Made by a program: the position numbers and the translations under genes. From the NCBI GenBank assembly GCA_029862005.1, contig JAOTYD010000016.1, positions 1 through 64,000 of the forward strand: a DNA stretch of 64,000 nt. The letters are read 5' to 3'. This DNA is from Gammaproteobacteria bacterium (GTDB taxonomy: Bacteria > Pseudomonadota > Gammaproteobacteria > GCA-001735895). The notes under the pieces were generated by a model that was not told the DNA's origin, made no database searches, and worked only from the letters and a program-made list of their open reading frames with translations. Of this stretch, positions 8,151 through 18,054 are shown in pieces; within the stretch, counting starts at the first letter, position 1; each line of letters opens with the position of its first letter.

Positions 8151-8902
8151 TGTCCGCACGATCCTTAAGCAATGTTTTCGAAGACGAGGAGGGCGGTAGT
8201 ACCTGGATTGTCACCTTCGCCGATATGATGACCCTGATTCTCGTATTTTTCATCCTGTTATACACGCTCGCCGATTTCGAGGACGAGGCGTATAAAGAGC
8301 TGATTGAATCGGTGCAGGTTATTGATGGAGACGGTAATCAAATCAGTGTCATTGATTTTGCTACTCGCAAAGGCCGGAATCCACAGCCGCTGAAAGCGAT
8401 TGAGGATATGCTGGGTTTGAATCCGAGCCAAGTCCCGGTGGAGAACCTGAAACCGGCACTGGTGGCCGAGATGGAAAGCATGATTGACAACACCGATCTC
8501 GCGGAAAGCGTTGAACTTACTTACAACGGTGATCAAATAATCCTGCAAATCGATGGACGATATCTGTTTGAATCGGGTCAGTCGGAGCTCAAGGACCGGG
8601 CCAGATTCATTTTTGCCAACCTCGCGCAAATGTTCAGGGACTACGCGGATTACAAGATAGCCATCAGGGGGCATACCGATGACCAGGGCATACAGACAGC
8701 CCGTTTTCCATCTAACTGGGAACTTTCGGCAGTGCGTGCGACCACGGTACTTCGATATTTTATTCAACGGGGAATCGACCCCAGACGCATGACCGCGACC
8801 GGGTACGCGGATTACTTACCACTGGTTGAAAACAATAGCTCTGAAAACAGGGCCAGGAACCGGAGAGTCGAGTTTGTTCTGGAAAAAGAAAAAGATATTT
8901 GA
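8150..8902 (+). CDS. motB: Flagellar motor stator protein, MotB/PomB family
   Basis: The 250-aa product has the single stator helix WIVTFADMMTLILVFFILL with the ion-binding Asp at residue 25 (equivalent to PomB D24), an amphipathic plug region after it, and a C-terminal OmpA-like peptidoglycan-binding domain (IAIRGHTDDQGI, NWELSAVRATTV, NRARNRRVEFVL). Its ATG shares one base with the motA stop (TTGATG), so the pair is translationally coupled. Driven by the FliA promoter upstream of motA. Confidence 0.94.
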   Translation: MSARSLSNVFEDEEGGSTWIVTFADMMTLILVFFILLYTLADFEDEAYKELIESVQVIDGDGNQISVIDFATRKGRNPQPLKAIEDMLGLNPSQVPVENLKPALVAEMESMIDNTDLAESVELTYNGDQIILQIDGRYLFESGQSELKDRARFIFANLAQMFRDYADYKIAIRGHTDDQGIQTARFPSNWELSAVRATTVLRYFIQRGIDPRRMTATGYADYLPLVENNSSENRARNRRVEFVLEKEKDI

Positions 8903-9254
8903 TGTAGAGCTCGATTCGCGCCATAACGATAATCGAGCGGCCTATCGGATTGCGCCCGAGCGCTCCAGACCGGTGATCATTACGATTATGGGTAATGCCT
9001 TCCACGCGCTCAACATTAGCGGTACCGGTGTCGCGTTCAGGTCACATAATTTTCCGCTAGGAACGCGAACTGCTGCGACCATCCGACTGCCCAGCGAAGA
9101 CCTCATATTTCCGGTTGTTTTAGAGGTAGTTGCCAAGCAGCGCGACCTTTGCCGATGCAGTTTTCGAGAAATTCACGAAGATGCTGAAAATCTACTACAC
9201 TCCTATATACTTGGGTTACAAAAGCGAAAAATCAGGCAGAACAGTCGGCATTAA
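8874..9254 (+). CDS. PilZ domain protein, third gene of the stator operon
   Basis: The 126-aa product has PilZ c-di-GMP-binding features: R21-A-A-Y-R25 (RxxxR) and NISGTGVAF (N/DxSxxG), then the beta-barrel strands and a C-terminal helix. The start is TTG 8874, chosen because GGAG at 8862-8865 lies 8 nt upstream; there is no ATG before the conserved domain. It overlaps the motB 3' end by 29 bp in another frame, which implies coupling. By context it may tune stator function in response to c-di-GMP, as PilZ proteins such as YcgR do; this is inference. Confidence 0.8.
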   Translation: MFWKKKKIFDVELDSRHNDNRAAYRIAPERSRPVIITIMGNAFHALNISGTGVAFRSHNFPLGTRTAATIRLPSEDLIFPVVLEVVAKQRDLCRCSFREIHEDAENLLHSYILGLQKRKIRQNSRH

Positions 9255-9285
9255 AGTCGCTGATCGGCGGTGGCGTAACTCGAAA

Positions 9286-9305
9286 CTGAAAGTGGAAACT
9301 TTCAG
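9286..9305 (+). other. Perfect 8-bp hairpin after the stator operon
   Basis: CTGAAAGT-GGAA-ACTTTCAG forms an 8-bp perfect stem with a four-base loop 32 bp after the PilZ stop. No U-tract follows, so it is not a classical intrinsic terminator. It may stabilise the 3' end. The remaining 140 bp before lpxC hold AT-rich sequence with no convincing promoter. Confidence 0.45.
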
Positions 9306-9447
9306 GAATTTCAGCCGTTTAGTGAGACAATCTCTTGAATTGGATTGATTTTCGACTTGAATTCGGCGATGATACGCGGTTCGTTGGCGGTATAAAAACT
9401 ACCAAAGCCAACCACCTGATTTTATTCGATTTTTTTGGGAAGCGGTC

Positions 9448-10362
9448 TTGATAAAACAGCGCACGTTGAAGAATGTTATCCGCGCCATGGGCGTTGGTCT
9501 GCATACAGGAAAGAAAGTTTACCTGACGTTACGTCCGGCACCGATCGATTCAGGTATCCGTTTTCGTCGAATTGACCTGGATACCCCGGTTGAGATCCTG
9601 GCTCGTCCGGAAAACGTAGGCGACACAAACCTTTCCACCACCCTGGTCGAGGATGATGTCCGTATTTCGACAGTGGAGCACCTGCTGTCCGCGATCGCGG
9701 GTCTCGGGATCGATAACGCGTTCATCGATCTCAGTGCGGAAGAAGTTCCGATCATGGATGGCAGTTCGGGGCCTTTCGTGTTCCTGATACAGTCGGCCGG
9801 TATTGTCGAGCAGAATCAGGCCAAGAAGTTTATCAAGATCAAGAAGTCGGTGCGGGTTGAAGAGGGTGACAAGTGGGTCGAGTTCAAACCTTTCAACGGT
9901 TTCAAAGTCAGTTTCGAAATCGATTTTGATCACCCACTGTTTACCAAGCAAAAACAAACCTGCCATATCAATTTTTCCACCACTTCTTTTGTCAAGGAAG
10001 TCAGCCGTGCCAGAACCTTCGGGTTTCAGAAGGACATAGAATACTTGCGTGCTAACAATCTTGCTTTGGGTGGAAGCCAGGATAACGCGATCGTGATGGA
10101 TGACTACCGGGTCCTGAATGAAGATGGGTTGCGTTATGAGAACGAATTCGTCAAGCACAAGATTCTCGATTCGATCGGGGATCTCTACCTGCTCGGTCAC
10201 AGTCTGATCGGTGCTTTCTCCGGTTACAAGTCGGGGCATGCATTGAATAATCGTTTGTTGCTGACCTTGCTTGAAGACCCGGATGCCTGGGAAGAGGTGA
10301 CCTTCGAAGACGCCGCAACGGCGCCGATATCTTACGCCCAGCCAGTGGAAGCAACGGTCTAG
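9448..10362 (+). CDS. lpxC: UDP-3-O-acyl-N-acetylglucosamine deacetylase
   Basis: LpxC carries out the committed step of lipid A synthesis, a zinc-dependent deacetylation. The 304-aa protein shows [19 protein letters not shown] with the first zinc His, [32 protein letters not shown] (second His and Asp ligands) and GHALNN with the catalytic His. The start is TTG 9448 behind GGGAAG. It is followed by the M23 peptidase and secA, the usual gammaproteobacterial neighbours, but the ftsZ division cluster that normally precedes lpxC is absent. Confidence 0.97.
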   Translation: MIKQRTLKNVIRAMGVGLHTGKKVYLTLRPAPIDSGIRFRRIDLDTPVEILARPENVGDTNLSTTLVEDDVRISTVEHLLSAIAGLGIDNAFIDLSAEEVPIMDGSSGPFVFLIQSAGIVEQNQAKKFIKIKKSVRVEEGDKWVEFKPFNGFKVSFEIDFDHPLFTKQKQTCHINFSTTSFVKEVSRARTFGFQKDIEYLRANNLALGGSQDNAIVMDDYRVLNEDGLRYENEFVKHKILDSIGDLYLLGHSLIGAFSGYKSGHALNNRLLLTLLEDPDAWEEVTFEDAATAPISYAQPVEATV

Positions 10363-10370
10363 GTGGAATT

Positions 10371-11285
10371 GTGAATATACTTTTCCTTTCATCGAGCAGG
10401 GGTCAAATTTGCGGCTTAAGCCTCAAAAAACCGCTGCATCTGTTGGCGATGATTGTAATGGTAAGTCTTGTTGTCGGCGGATCGGTGTACGTGGGTTATA
10501 CGCTCAATCCAAGTCAGGACAACCTGGCCCTGATCGATGAATGGCAGGCGGATGTGCACCGTCAGCAGGTGCAGCTGAAACACATCCGTGAAGAAGCCGA
10601 TGCTGATATCGATGCACTATCATCACGTATAGGTCTGCTGCAAGCGCATGTGATGCGCCTGGACGCCCTGGGACGCAAACTGGTACACATGGCCAGTATC
10701 GATAAAAGCGAGTTTGATTTTGAGAACACGCCGGCGCTGGGTGGTCCCGAAGTTGTGACCAATAAGGGACTGGAACCGGACGAGTTATCGCAGGCTATCG
10801 ACAAGTTGAGCTTTGAACTTGAGAACCGGGAAAACCAGCTGGTCGTGCTCGAAAACCTGGTGCTGAATGAAAACCTGCAAAAGGAAGTTCAACCCAGCGG
10901 ACGCCCCATCGTCAAGGGCTGGATTTCGTCCTACTACGGCATGCGCACGCATCCCCTCACGGGACGTCGTGAAATGCACAAGGGCATTGACTTTGCGGGT
11001 ACACTTGGAGGGCCGGTTATCGCGGTCGCCAAGGGAGTGGTTACCTACGCCGGCAAGCGTTACGGCTATGGCAAGGTGATCGATATTGCCCACGGCAATG
11101 GTTATACCACGCGCTATGCGCACAATTCCCGCCTGCTGGTTTCGGTGGGTGATACCGTAGAAAAAGGTTTTCAGATAGCCGAGATTGGCTCTTCCGGCCG
11201 CTCTACCGGTCCACACGTGCATTTTGAGGTACTCAAGAACGGACGTGAGACCAACCCGGTACGATTCATTCGTGCTGCGAATTGA
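10371..11285 (+). CDS. M23 family peptidoglycan endopeptidase-like protein
   Basis: The 304-aa membrane-anchored protein has one N-terminal helix (residues about 23-45), a coiled-coil stalk (about 60-170) and a C-terminal LytM/M23 domain. Zinc ligands look intact: HKGIDFAG (HxxxD), TRYAHNSRL and HVHFEV. It may therefore be a real endopeptidase rather than an inactive NlpD/EnvC-type activator. GTG start, 8 bp after lpxC. This gene between lpxC and secA is conserved in many Gammaproteobacteria. Confidence 0.9.
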   Translation: MNILFLSSSRGQICGLSLKKPLHLLAMIVMVSLVVGGSVYVGYTLNPSQDNLALIDEWQADVHRQQVQLKHIREEADADIDALSSRIGLLQAHVMRLDALGRKLVHMASIDKSEFDFENTPALGGPEVVTNKGLEPDELSQAIDKLSFELENRENQLVVLENLVLNENLQKEVQPSGRPIVKGWISSYYGMRTHPLTGRREMHKGIDFAGTLGGPVIAVAKGVVTYAGKRYGYGKVIDIAHGNGYTTRYAHNSRLLVSVGDTVEKGFQIAEIGSSGRSTGPHVHFEVLKNGRETNPVRFIRAAN

Positions 11286-11372
11286 TCGGGAGTGCCGTTT
11301 TTGCATCATCCCGCTTGAAACTTTTCAAGTAAACTCCACCTCTTAAAACAGTCCTGTTAATGCAGTTGTACG

Positions 11373-14066
11373 ATGTTGTCTAAAATCTCAAGAACATTAT
11401 TCGGCAGTCGTAACGACCGAATCATCAAGAAACTCAAGCAGCGCGTCACCCGGATAAATCAGTTCGAACCGGAAATGCAGGCTCTCGATGATAGTCAGCT
11501 GCAGCAAAAAACCGGGCAACTCAAACAGCGATTTGCGGACGGCGAAACCCTGGAACAGCTGCTCGACGAGGCATTTGCAGTCTGTCGCGAGGCGTCGGTG
11601 CGGGCCCTCGACATGCGGCATTACGACGTGCAGCTGATAGGCGGCATGATTCTGCACAATAACCAAATCACTGAAATGCGTACGGGTGAGGGTAAAACGC
11701 TGGTGGCAACCCTGCCTGCCTATCTAAATGCGCTCAGTGGTAAAGGTGTCCATATCGTTACCGTAAACGATTACCTGGCGGAGCGTGATGCCGAATGGAT
11801 GGGAAAAATTTACAACTTTCTCGGTTTAAGCGTCGGCGTTGTCTTAAGCACCATGGATTATGCCGGCAAGCGCGAGGCCTACGCTGCCGACATTACCTAC
11901 GGTACCAATAATCAGTTCGGATTCGATTACATGCATGACAATTTATGCTTTTCGCTGGAAGAGCGCGTGCAGCGAGAGTTGAATTACGCGATTGTCGACG
12001 AAGTCGATTCGATTCTGATCGATGAGGCCCGCACACCGCTGATCATATCCGGACAGGCCAGTGACAGCTCCGATCTGTATTCCCGAATCAACAAGGTAAT
12101 TCCGCGCCTGACCCGGGTCGAGGAGGAGGACGGTCCCGGCGATTACAGCCTTGACGAAAAATCCAAGCAGGCATTTTTAACCGAGTCAGGTCATGATACG
12201 GCGGAGCAACTGATGATTGAGTCCGGTCTGCTCGGCGAGGGAGAAAGCCTCTATGATGCGGCAAATATCGCACTTGTCCATCATCTCAATGCCGGTCTTC
12301 GAGCACACGCCATATACTCCCGCGATGTTGACTATATCGTGCAAGACGGTGCGATCGTTATCGTCGATGAATTTACCGGGCGCACCATGCCGGGCAGGCG
12401 CTGGTCAGAGGGTCTGCACCAGGCGATTGAAGCCAAGGAAGGGGTCAGTATCCAGCATGAAAACCAGACGATTGCGTCGATTACCTTTCAAAATTACTTC
12501 AGGTTGTATAACAAGCTTGCCGGTATGACCGGTACTGCCGACACCGAGGCTTTCGAATTCCAGCAGATATATGGACTTGAAGTCGTCGTGGTCCCCACCA
12601 ATCAGCCGATGATTCGTGAAGATTATGGTGATTTGATTTATCTGACGGTGCGCGAGAAATTTGAAGCGATTATCGAAGATATCCGCGACTGTGTCGGCCG
12701 CGGTCAACCGGTGCTGGTCGGTACCACCTCGGTCGAAACCTCTGAGTATCTTTCCGGGTTACTCGACAAGGTCAAAATTAAACACCAGATACTGAACGCC
12801 AAGCAGCATGAGCGCGAAGCGATGATTATCGCCGATGCGGGTATGCCCGGAAAAGTTACCATCGCCACCAACATGGCGGGGCGTGGAACCGATATTGTAC
12901 TGGGGGGAAATCTCGAAGTTCAGTCGAAAGATCTCGCGCAAGACCAGCAGGACCAGCGCGATAAGCTGAACACCGAATGGCAACAGCTGCATGACCAGGT
13001 AATCGAAGCGGGCGGATTGCATATTATTGGTACCGAGCGGCACGAATCCCGACGTATCGATAATCAATTGCGTGGCCGGTCGGGACGCCAGGGCGATCCG
13101 GGTTCATCTCGATTTTACCTGTCGATGGAAGACAGCCTGATGCGCATATTTGCATCGGAAAAGGTAGCAGGCCTGATGCAAAGACTGGGCATGGAAGAGG
13201 GTGAAGCGATTGAGCATCCCTGGGTGAGCCGGGCGATTGAAAATGCACAGCGCAAGGTCGAGGCCCACAACTTTGATATTCGTAAACAGTTACTACAGTA
13301 CGATGATGTTGCCAACGATCAGCGCAAGGTTATCTACCAGCAGCGCGATGACCTGTTGCATAGTGAAAGCATTACCGAGGCGATTGGCAATATGCGTAAG
13401 GATGTCCTGCAGGGCACATTTCTGGCGCATATACCGCCAAATAGTATTGATGAGCAGTGGGATATTTCGGGTCTGGAGCAGATTTTAGCGAATGAGTTCG
13501 GTGTTGAATTACCGATTCAGAGCTGGCTCGACAGTGAAGATCAAATTACCGATGATGACATCTACGAACGCATTCTCGAACAGTTTGAAAAATCTTACCA
13601 GGCCAAGGCTGATATGCTGGGCGAGGAATTACTGATCCGCCTCGAAAAAGAGATTACATTGATGATTCTCGATCGTCACTGGAAAGACCATCTGGCGGCA
13701 ATGGATTACCTGCGCCAGGGCATCGGTTTACGTGGCTATGCGCAGAAAAACCCGGTCCAGGAGTACAAGCGTGAATCATTCGAAATGTTCACCAGCATGC
13801 TCGAAGGAATTAACTACGAGGTTATCCAGGCCCTGACCCGGGTGCAGATTCGAGGCGAGGAACAGGTTGCAGCCCTGGAGCAAAGCCATGAGCCCGATCA
13901 GGATATAAAAATGGAGCATGCCAGCGCACAGAATCCGCTAAATGTATCGCAACCCCAGGAAGAGCAACATCAACCCTACGTGCGCAAGGAGCGCAAGGTG
14001 GGTCGCAATGAACCCTGCTGGTGCGGCTCGGGTAAAAAGTTCAAACAGTGCCACGGTAAACTCTGA
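11373..14066 (+). CDS. secA: Preprotein translocase ATPase SecA
   Basis: The 897-aa motor of Sec export is full length: Walker A in [20 protein letters not shown], the DEAD region [20 protein letters not shown], a second nucleotide-binding domain ([26 protein letters not shown]), helical scaffold and wing, and the C-terminal zinc motif [14 protein letters not shown] that binds SecB. ATG 11373. No SecM-type arrest peptide is visible upstream; the preceding gene is the M23 peptidase, 87 bp away. Confidence 0.98.
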   Translation: MLSKISRTLFGSRNDRIIKKLKQRVTRINQFEPEMQALDDSQLQQKTGQLKQRFADGETLEQLLDEAFAVCREASVRALDMRHYDVQLIGGMILHNNQITEMRTGEGKTLVATLPAYLNALSGKGVHIVTVNDYLAERDAEWMGKIYNFLGLSVGVVLSTMDYAGKREAYAADITYGTNNQFGFDYMHDNLCFSLEERVQRELNYAIVDEVDSILIDEARTPLIISGQASDSSDLYSRINKVIPRLTRVEEEDGPGDYSLDEKSKQAFLTESGHDTAEQLMIESGLLGEGESLYDAANIALVHHLNAGLRAHAIYSRDVDYIVQDGAIVIVDEFTGRTMPGRRWSEGLHQAIEAKEGVSIQHENQTIASITFQNYFRLYNKLAGMTGTADTEAFEFQQIYGLEVVVVPTNQPMIREDYGDLIYLTVREKFEAIIEDIRDCVGRGQPVLVGTTSVETSEYLSGLLDKVKIKHQILNAKQHEREAMIIADAGMPGKVTIATNMAGRGTDIVLGGNLEVQSKDLAQDQQDQRDKLNTEWQQLHDQVIEAGGLHIIGTERHESRRIDNQLRGRSGRQGDPGSSRFYLSMEDSLMRIFASEKVAGLMQRLGMEEGEAIEHPWVSRAIENAQRKVEAHNFDIRKQLLQYDDVANDQRKVIYQQRDDLLHSESITEAIGNMRKDVLQGTFLAHIPPNSIDEQWDISGLEQILANEFGVELPIQSWLDSEDQITDDDIYERILEQFEKSYQAKADMLGEELLIRLEKEITLMILDRHWKDHLAAMDYLRQGIGLRGYAQKNPVQEYKRESFEMFTSMLEGINYEVIQALTRVQIRGEEQVAALEQSHEPDQDIKMEHASAQNPLNVSQPQEEQHQPYVRKERKVGRNEPCWCGSGKKFKQCHGKL

Positions 14067-14077
14067 GATCAGCTGTC

Positions 14078-15289
14078 ATGGCCGTTGGATTGAAAGCGCC
14101 GGGAAAGCTGTATCCAGTCAGGGGTATCCGTCTGAGCGCTGCTCACAGTGGTATCAAGCAAAACAGTGAACTCAAGGACCTCGTGCTGATTGAGACCGCG
14201 GCAGGTTCGAGCGTCGCTGCCGTGTTTACCCGTAATCGCTTTTGCGCTGCCCCGGTGACGGTCGCACGTCGGCACCTGGCGAAAATGCCTGCGCCTCGTT
14301 ACCTGCTGATAAATTCCGGTAACGCGAATGCCGGCACCGGTGATCTCGGAATCGATGACGCTGTTGGTAGCTGCGCCGCTGTTGCCGATGTCGCCAATGT
14401 AAACTCCGACACCGTCCTGCCGTTTTCCACCGGCGTCATTGCGACTCCTTTACCAAGGCAGAAAATCGTTGATGCGGTTCCGTCTTTATATGCATCGCTT
14501 GCTCCCGATAACTGGTTGCCGGCGGCAGAAGGGATAATGACCACCGATACCTTGCCGAAAGCTTTCAGCACGCAACTGATGTTTGGCGAAAACACGGTTT
14601 CGATAACCGGGATATCGAAGGGCTCGGGCATGATCAAGCCGGATATGGCGACCATGCTGAGTTATGTTGCGACCGACGCCCTGATCGAAACAGGTGAATT
14701 GCAGAGCATCCTGCGGCGGGTCGTGGCGAGTTCATTCAACTCGATCACGGTCGATGGTGACACCTCGACCAACGATGCCTGCGTGCTGATTGCAACCGGT
14801 GCCAGCGGTCAACGAGTATCGATCGAAAACGACGATTTTGTCGCTGCCCTGACACAGTTGTTCGAGCAGCTTGCTCAGGCGATTATTCGCGATGCAGAAG
14901 GTGCTACCAAATTCGTTGAAATCGAAGTGCTGCAGGCACGGGACGGGGCTGATGCGCGGGAAGTCGCAGACTGTATTGCCCATTCACCGCTGGTCAAGAC
15001 CGCACTGTTTGCATCGGATCCCAACTGGGGTCGAATCCTGGCCGCTATCGGTCGCGCCCGGGTTGATAATCTCGACATCGAGTCCGTGGATCTCTATCTT
15101 GGGGATACCTGCCTGTTGCGGCAAGGTCTGCCTGATCCCACATATACGGAAGCCAGCGGGCAGGCGGCGATGGATGGTGAGGAAATAAAGATAAGGGTCA
15201 ATTTGAATCAGGGGGACGCGAGCGCAAGGATCTGGACCTCGGATTTGTCTTACGAATATGTCAGGATAAATGCCGAATACCGCAGCTGA
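14078..15289 (+). CDS. argJ: Bifunctional ornithine acetyltransferase / N-acetylglutamate synthase
   Basis: ArgJ transfers the acetyl group from N-acetylornithine to glutamate, running the cyclic arginine pathway. The 403-aa precursor carries the autocleavage site KPDMATMLSYVATDA, where the Thr of MATML becomes the nucleophile and N-terminus of the beta chain. Other family segments are SGNANAGTGD, AEGIMTTDTLPKAF and DPNWGRILAAIGRA. It starts 11 bp after secA. A separate argA at 27.5-28.9 kb suggests argA replenishes acetylglutamate, as in Pseudomonas. Confidence 0.97.
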   Translation: MAVGLKAPGKLYPVRGIRLSAAHSGIKQNSELKDLVLIETAAGSSVAAVFTRNRFCAAPVTVARRHLAKMPAPRYLLINSGNANAGTGDLGIDDAVGSCAAVADVANVNSDTVLPFSTGVIATPLPRQKIVDAVPSLYASLAPDNWLPAAEGIMTTDTLPKAFSTQLMFGENTVSITGISKGSGMIKPDMATMLSYVATDALIETGELQSILRRVVASSFNSITVDGDTSTNDACVLIATGASGQRVSIENDDFVAALTQLFEQLAQAIIRDAEGATKFVEIEVLQARDGADAREVADCIAHSPLVKTALFASDPNWGRILAAIGRARVDNLDIESVDLYLGDTCLLRQGLPDPTYTEASGQAAMDGEEIKIRVNLNQGDASARIWTSDLSYEYVRINAEYRS

Positions 15290-15731
15290 AAACTTCGTCA
15301 TCAATCCTGCCAGGATTAGCGGCGATTACATCCATGTTGTCGCGGCACTCATCTGGAAACAGCCGGATCGTGAACAGTTTCTGATCGCGCAACGCCAGAA
15401 GGGCAAGCACCTGGAGGACTACTGGGAGTTTCCGGGCGGCAAACTGGAATCGCATGAGTCGCCCTGGCAGGGCCTGCAACGCGAACTCGCCGAAGAAGTT
15501 AATATACAGATAATCAGGGCATTACCCTTCATGCAGGTTTATTATCGTTATCCCGATCGCAACATTTTGCTCGATACCTGGTCGGTCGAAGAATACCAGG
15601 GAGAGATAATATCCAGAGAACAACAGGCAATCAGTTGGGTCGATTTGATTCAGGTCGATAACTTTCGTTTTCCACCCGCCGATATTCCGATTCTCGAGGC
15701 TATAAAGAACAGCGGGATAGCTGGAACTTAA
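15270..15731 (+). CDS. mutT: 8-oxo-dGTP diphosphatase MutT-like Nudix hydrolase
   Basis: The 153-aa Nudix protein has the box GGKLESHESPWQGLQRELAE followed by EVNI, matching Gx5Ex7REUxEExGU except that the late Gly is Asn. Trp-Glu-Phe-Pro-Gly-Gly before the box is the MutT-type lead. It follows argJ with a 20-bp overlap, the conserved secA-argJ-mutT order. Its 3' end overlaps the convergent zapD gene by 32 bp (15700-15731). A pool-sanitising role is likely from context. Confidence 0.88.
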   Translation: MPNTAAENFVINPARISGDYIHVVAALIWKQPDREQFLIAQRQKGKHLEDYWEFPGGKLESHESPWQGLQRELAEEVNIQIIRALPFMQVYYRYPDRNILLDTWSVEEYQGEIISREQQAISWVDLIQVDNFRFPPADIPILEAIKNSGIAGT

Positions 15732-16473
15732 CATCTTCCTTGACCTGGGTAGCCAATGTGTCCCCGGGAGTGACCTGCATAAACCTTACCGAGTATCGAT
15801 GTTTACCGGCACTGATCTCCGGATATATCAGTTTACTGGTGTCAACGCCGATGCGAATCAATTGTGTTGATTGCTTTGTATCCAGCGACTGTTGGTAGAA
15901 TCCCTTTTCGGCGACCACTGCTTTAGCCGAGGCACTGTCGCGAATGGTTGTCAAAATCAGATCGATAACCTGTTCCAGTCTGGCATAGGGTGCTATCCAT
16001 TCATGCAGGTCCGAGAGTCGTTCCTCGTGGGTTTGATTGAGCCAGAATCGCAGTTGCGGCAGATCAAAGTCACAGGTGCCTCCCGGAATCGAGATACGCT
16101 GTTTTATACCAAGCAGAAAATCAACGCGTTTCAAATGCTCGCCCAGTTTCCCATCAAGCTTGTGCAATTGATCGAGAGAGTTCTTTTGTTTGCTTAGTAT
16201 CAGATCCAGCTTTGAATGATCAATGCCCTGGTGTTTTGACAGCGCCTTGAGAGAACTGTGCTGTCGCTCGAGTTCTTTCATCAACTCCTGTTTCAAATCG
16301 CCGCGTTCCAGCAGCGCGGTAAGTTCGAGTACTGTCAGCAACGCGCTGTAGGCACTCCAGTCACCTTTTAATGTCTCGAAGTAATGAAAGCGTTTCATCA
16401 GGGTCTCGACACGCAGGCACATGCGGATGCGCTCGTTTAATGGCTGCTCGAAAATCTGGTATTTAGGCGACAT
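15700..16473 (-). CDS. zapD: Cell division protein ZapD
   Basis: ZapD cross-links FtsZ filaments. The 257-aa product follows the family from its N-terminus (YQIFEQPLNERIRMCLRVET, then FETLKGDWSAYSALLTVLEL) through IPGGTCDFDLPQLRFWLN to the C-terminal beta-rich part (RFMQVTPGD). Length is close to the E. coli protein. It lies after coaE on the same strand, as in E. coli coaE-zapD. A TATACT hexamer about 20 bp upstream of the gene may be a -10 element. Confidence 0.93.
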   Translation of the reverse strand: MSPKYQIFEQPLNERIRMCLRVETLMKRFHYFETLKGDWSAYSALLTVLELTALLERGDLKQELMKELERQHSSLKALSKHQGIDHSKLDLILSKQKNSLDQLHKLDGKLGEHLKRVDFLLGIKQRISIPGGTCDFDLPQLRFWLNQTHEERLSDLHEWIAPYARLEQVIDLILTTIRDSASAKAVVAEKGFYQQSLDTKQSTQLIRIGVDTSKLIYPEISAGKHRYSVRFMQVTPGDTLATQVKEDVKFQLSRCSL

Positions 16474-16552
16474 CGCTCGTGGAGATCTGCAAAACAGTTA
16501 AAGTATAGCCGAAAACAGGTACCACATGTCGAGGGCCTGATGCTGGCCCAGT

Positions 16553-17155
16553 TCACCGGTCTGCAGATTGTTCCAGGTAGGCCTGGTGCAGGGATTCGAC
16601 CTGAGAACGGAGGTCACTGTCATTGCTCCGGTTATCGATAACGTCGTGGGCCCGGGCCAGTCTCGCTGAGTTGCCAAGTTGCTGGGAAATCATCTTGCGG
16701 GCCAGATCCTCATCGATGTTGTCGCGTTTAACCAGGCGTTCGATTTGCACCTCGGGTGGGCAATCCACGACCAGGATGCGATCGACCAGTGATTGAAAGT
16801 TTGTTTCGAATAACAGCGGAATGACCACCAGCACGTAACTCGCTCGCGAGTGTTCGAGCACTGCCTCATGACTGCGTTGATAAATCAATGGATGCAGCAT
16901 GGTTTCCAGCCATGATTTTTCATCCGCCGCAGTGAAAACAATCTTGCGTAACCTGGTCCGGTCGATTCGCTCATCGGCGTCCAGGATATCACTGCCAAAA
17001 TGAGAACAAACCTGCTGGTAGGCAAGTTCGCCGGGCTCCAGCAGTTTTCGACTGATGACGTCGGTATCAATAACCGGTACCCCGAGTTCGGCAAACAGGT
17101 TACTGATCCTGGTCTTGCCTGAGGCGATACCACCGGTTAGTCCGACTGCAAACAT
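16553..17155 (-). CDS. coaE: Dephospho-CoA kinase
   Basis: CoaE phosphorylates dephospho-CoA, the last step of coenzyme A synthesis. The 200-aa protein starts MFAVGLTGGIASGKT with the P-loop GGIASGKT, followed by DTDVISRKL, the CoA-binding LHPLIYQ and the lid segment. ATG 17155 is preferred to an upstream in-frame TTG (17179), which would overlap the pilD end. pilD-coaE-zapD is the conserved order. Confidence 0.95.
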   Translation of the reverse strand: MFAVGLTGGIASGKTRISNLFAELGVPVIDTDVISRKLLEPGELAYQQVCSHFGSDILDADERIDRTRLRKIVFTAADEKSWLETMLHPLIYQRSHEAVLEHSRASYVLVVIPLLFETNFQSLVDRILVVDCPPEVQIERLVKRDNIDEDLARKMISQQLGNSARLARAHDVIDNRSNDSDLRSQVESLHQAYLEQSADR

Positions 17156-17168
17156 GAGCCCCGTATCA

Positions 17169-18044
17169 CTAGAGTTCAAACAGTGAGTTATAGAAAAGCA
17201 TCAACTCGTCACCCCATAATAGCGTCAACCACCCGGCCGCGGCGAGGTAAGGACCAAACGGTATCTGGGTACTGCGCTCGGTTTTCTTTAATACGATCAT
17301 GGTAATGCCGACCACGGCGCCTACCGCCGACGAAGTCAGGATGACGACGAAGAGCGGTTTCCATCCCAGCCAGGCACCCAGCATGGCGAGTAGTTTAAAA
17401 TCTCCGTACCCCATGCCTTCCTTGCCAGTTACCAATTTGAACATCATAAACACAGACCACAAACTCAAATAACCGGCCATCACCCCGATCACGCTGGTTT
17501 CGAGACTGATAAAAACGTTGAATAGCGAAAGCAGAATACCCAACCACAGCAGGGGTAGCGTGATCGAGTCCGGCAGGAGTTTATGACCAATATCGATGCC
17601 GCTTGCCGCGATAAGGCACCAGGTCAGGAGGAGGGCTGCAAGGGCCTGCAGACTAACGCCGAAGTGCCAGCCGACAACCACCGATAACAGGCCAGTAAAC
17701 AGTTCGACCAGCGGGTATTGCAGGGAGATCCCGGCCTTGCAGTCCGAGCATTTGCCACCGAGCACAAGGTAACTGATGATCGGGATGTTTTCCAGCGCGG
17801 TGATTTGATGTCCGCAGTTACTACAACGCGAACGAGGTGTACTCAGGTTGAATTTCTCGGGCTCGGCCGCATCGGGTTGTTCCAGGAACTCGAGACAGTC
17901 CTGGCGCCATTCGCGCTGCATCATGACCGGCAGGCGATAAATGACGACGTTCAGGAAACTACCGACAACGGCACCAAACACAAACAGTGTGCCGAGGTAT
18001 AGAGCCTGCTGCTGTTCGAATAACGAAGTAAACGGATCGAGCAA
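17169..18044 (-). CDS. pilD: Type IV prepilin leader peptidase / N-methylase
   Basis: The 291-aa inner-membrane aspartic protease cleaves and N-methylates prepilins. It has the zinc-binding CSNCGHQI and CSDCKAGI pairs in the cytoplasmic loop, FGAVVGSFLNVVIYRLP at the N-terminus, the first catalytic Asp in AASGIDIGHKLLPD and the GxGD site in GMGYGDFKLL. About eight membrane helices. It would process both pilins at 21.3-22.4 kb, which carry matching leaders. Confidence 0.96.
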   Translation of the reverse strand: MLDPFTSLFEQQQALYLGTLFVFGAVVGSFLNVVIYRLPVMMQREWRQDCLEFLEQPDAAEPEKFNLSTPRSRCSNCGHQITALENIPIISYLVLGGKCSDCKAGISLQYPLVELFTGLLSVVVGWHFGVSLQALAALLLTWCLIAASGIDIGHKLLPDSITLPLLWLGILLSLFNVFISLETSVIGVMAGYLSLWSVFMMFKLVTGKEGMGYGDFKLLAMLGAWLGWKPLFVVILTSSAVGAVVGITMIVLKKTERSTQIPFGPYLAAAGWLTLLWGDELMLFYNSLFEL

Positions 18045-18054
18045 GCAGCTTTCC

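Noticed and set aside
9550-10392. 280-codon open frame on the minus strand opposite lpxC
   Set aside because: Shadow of lpxC codon usage; no start signal and no protein-like hydrophobic or motif pattern.
11286-11372. SecM-like secretion monitor upstream of secA
   Set aside because: The gap is only 87 bp and the preceding gene is an intact M23 peptidase; no arrest motif is seen.
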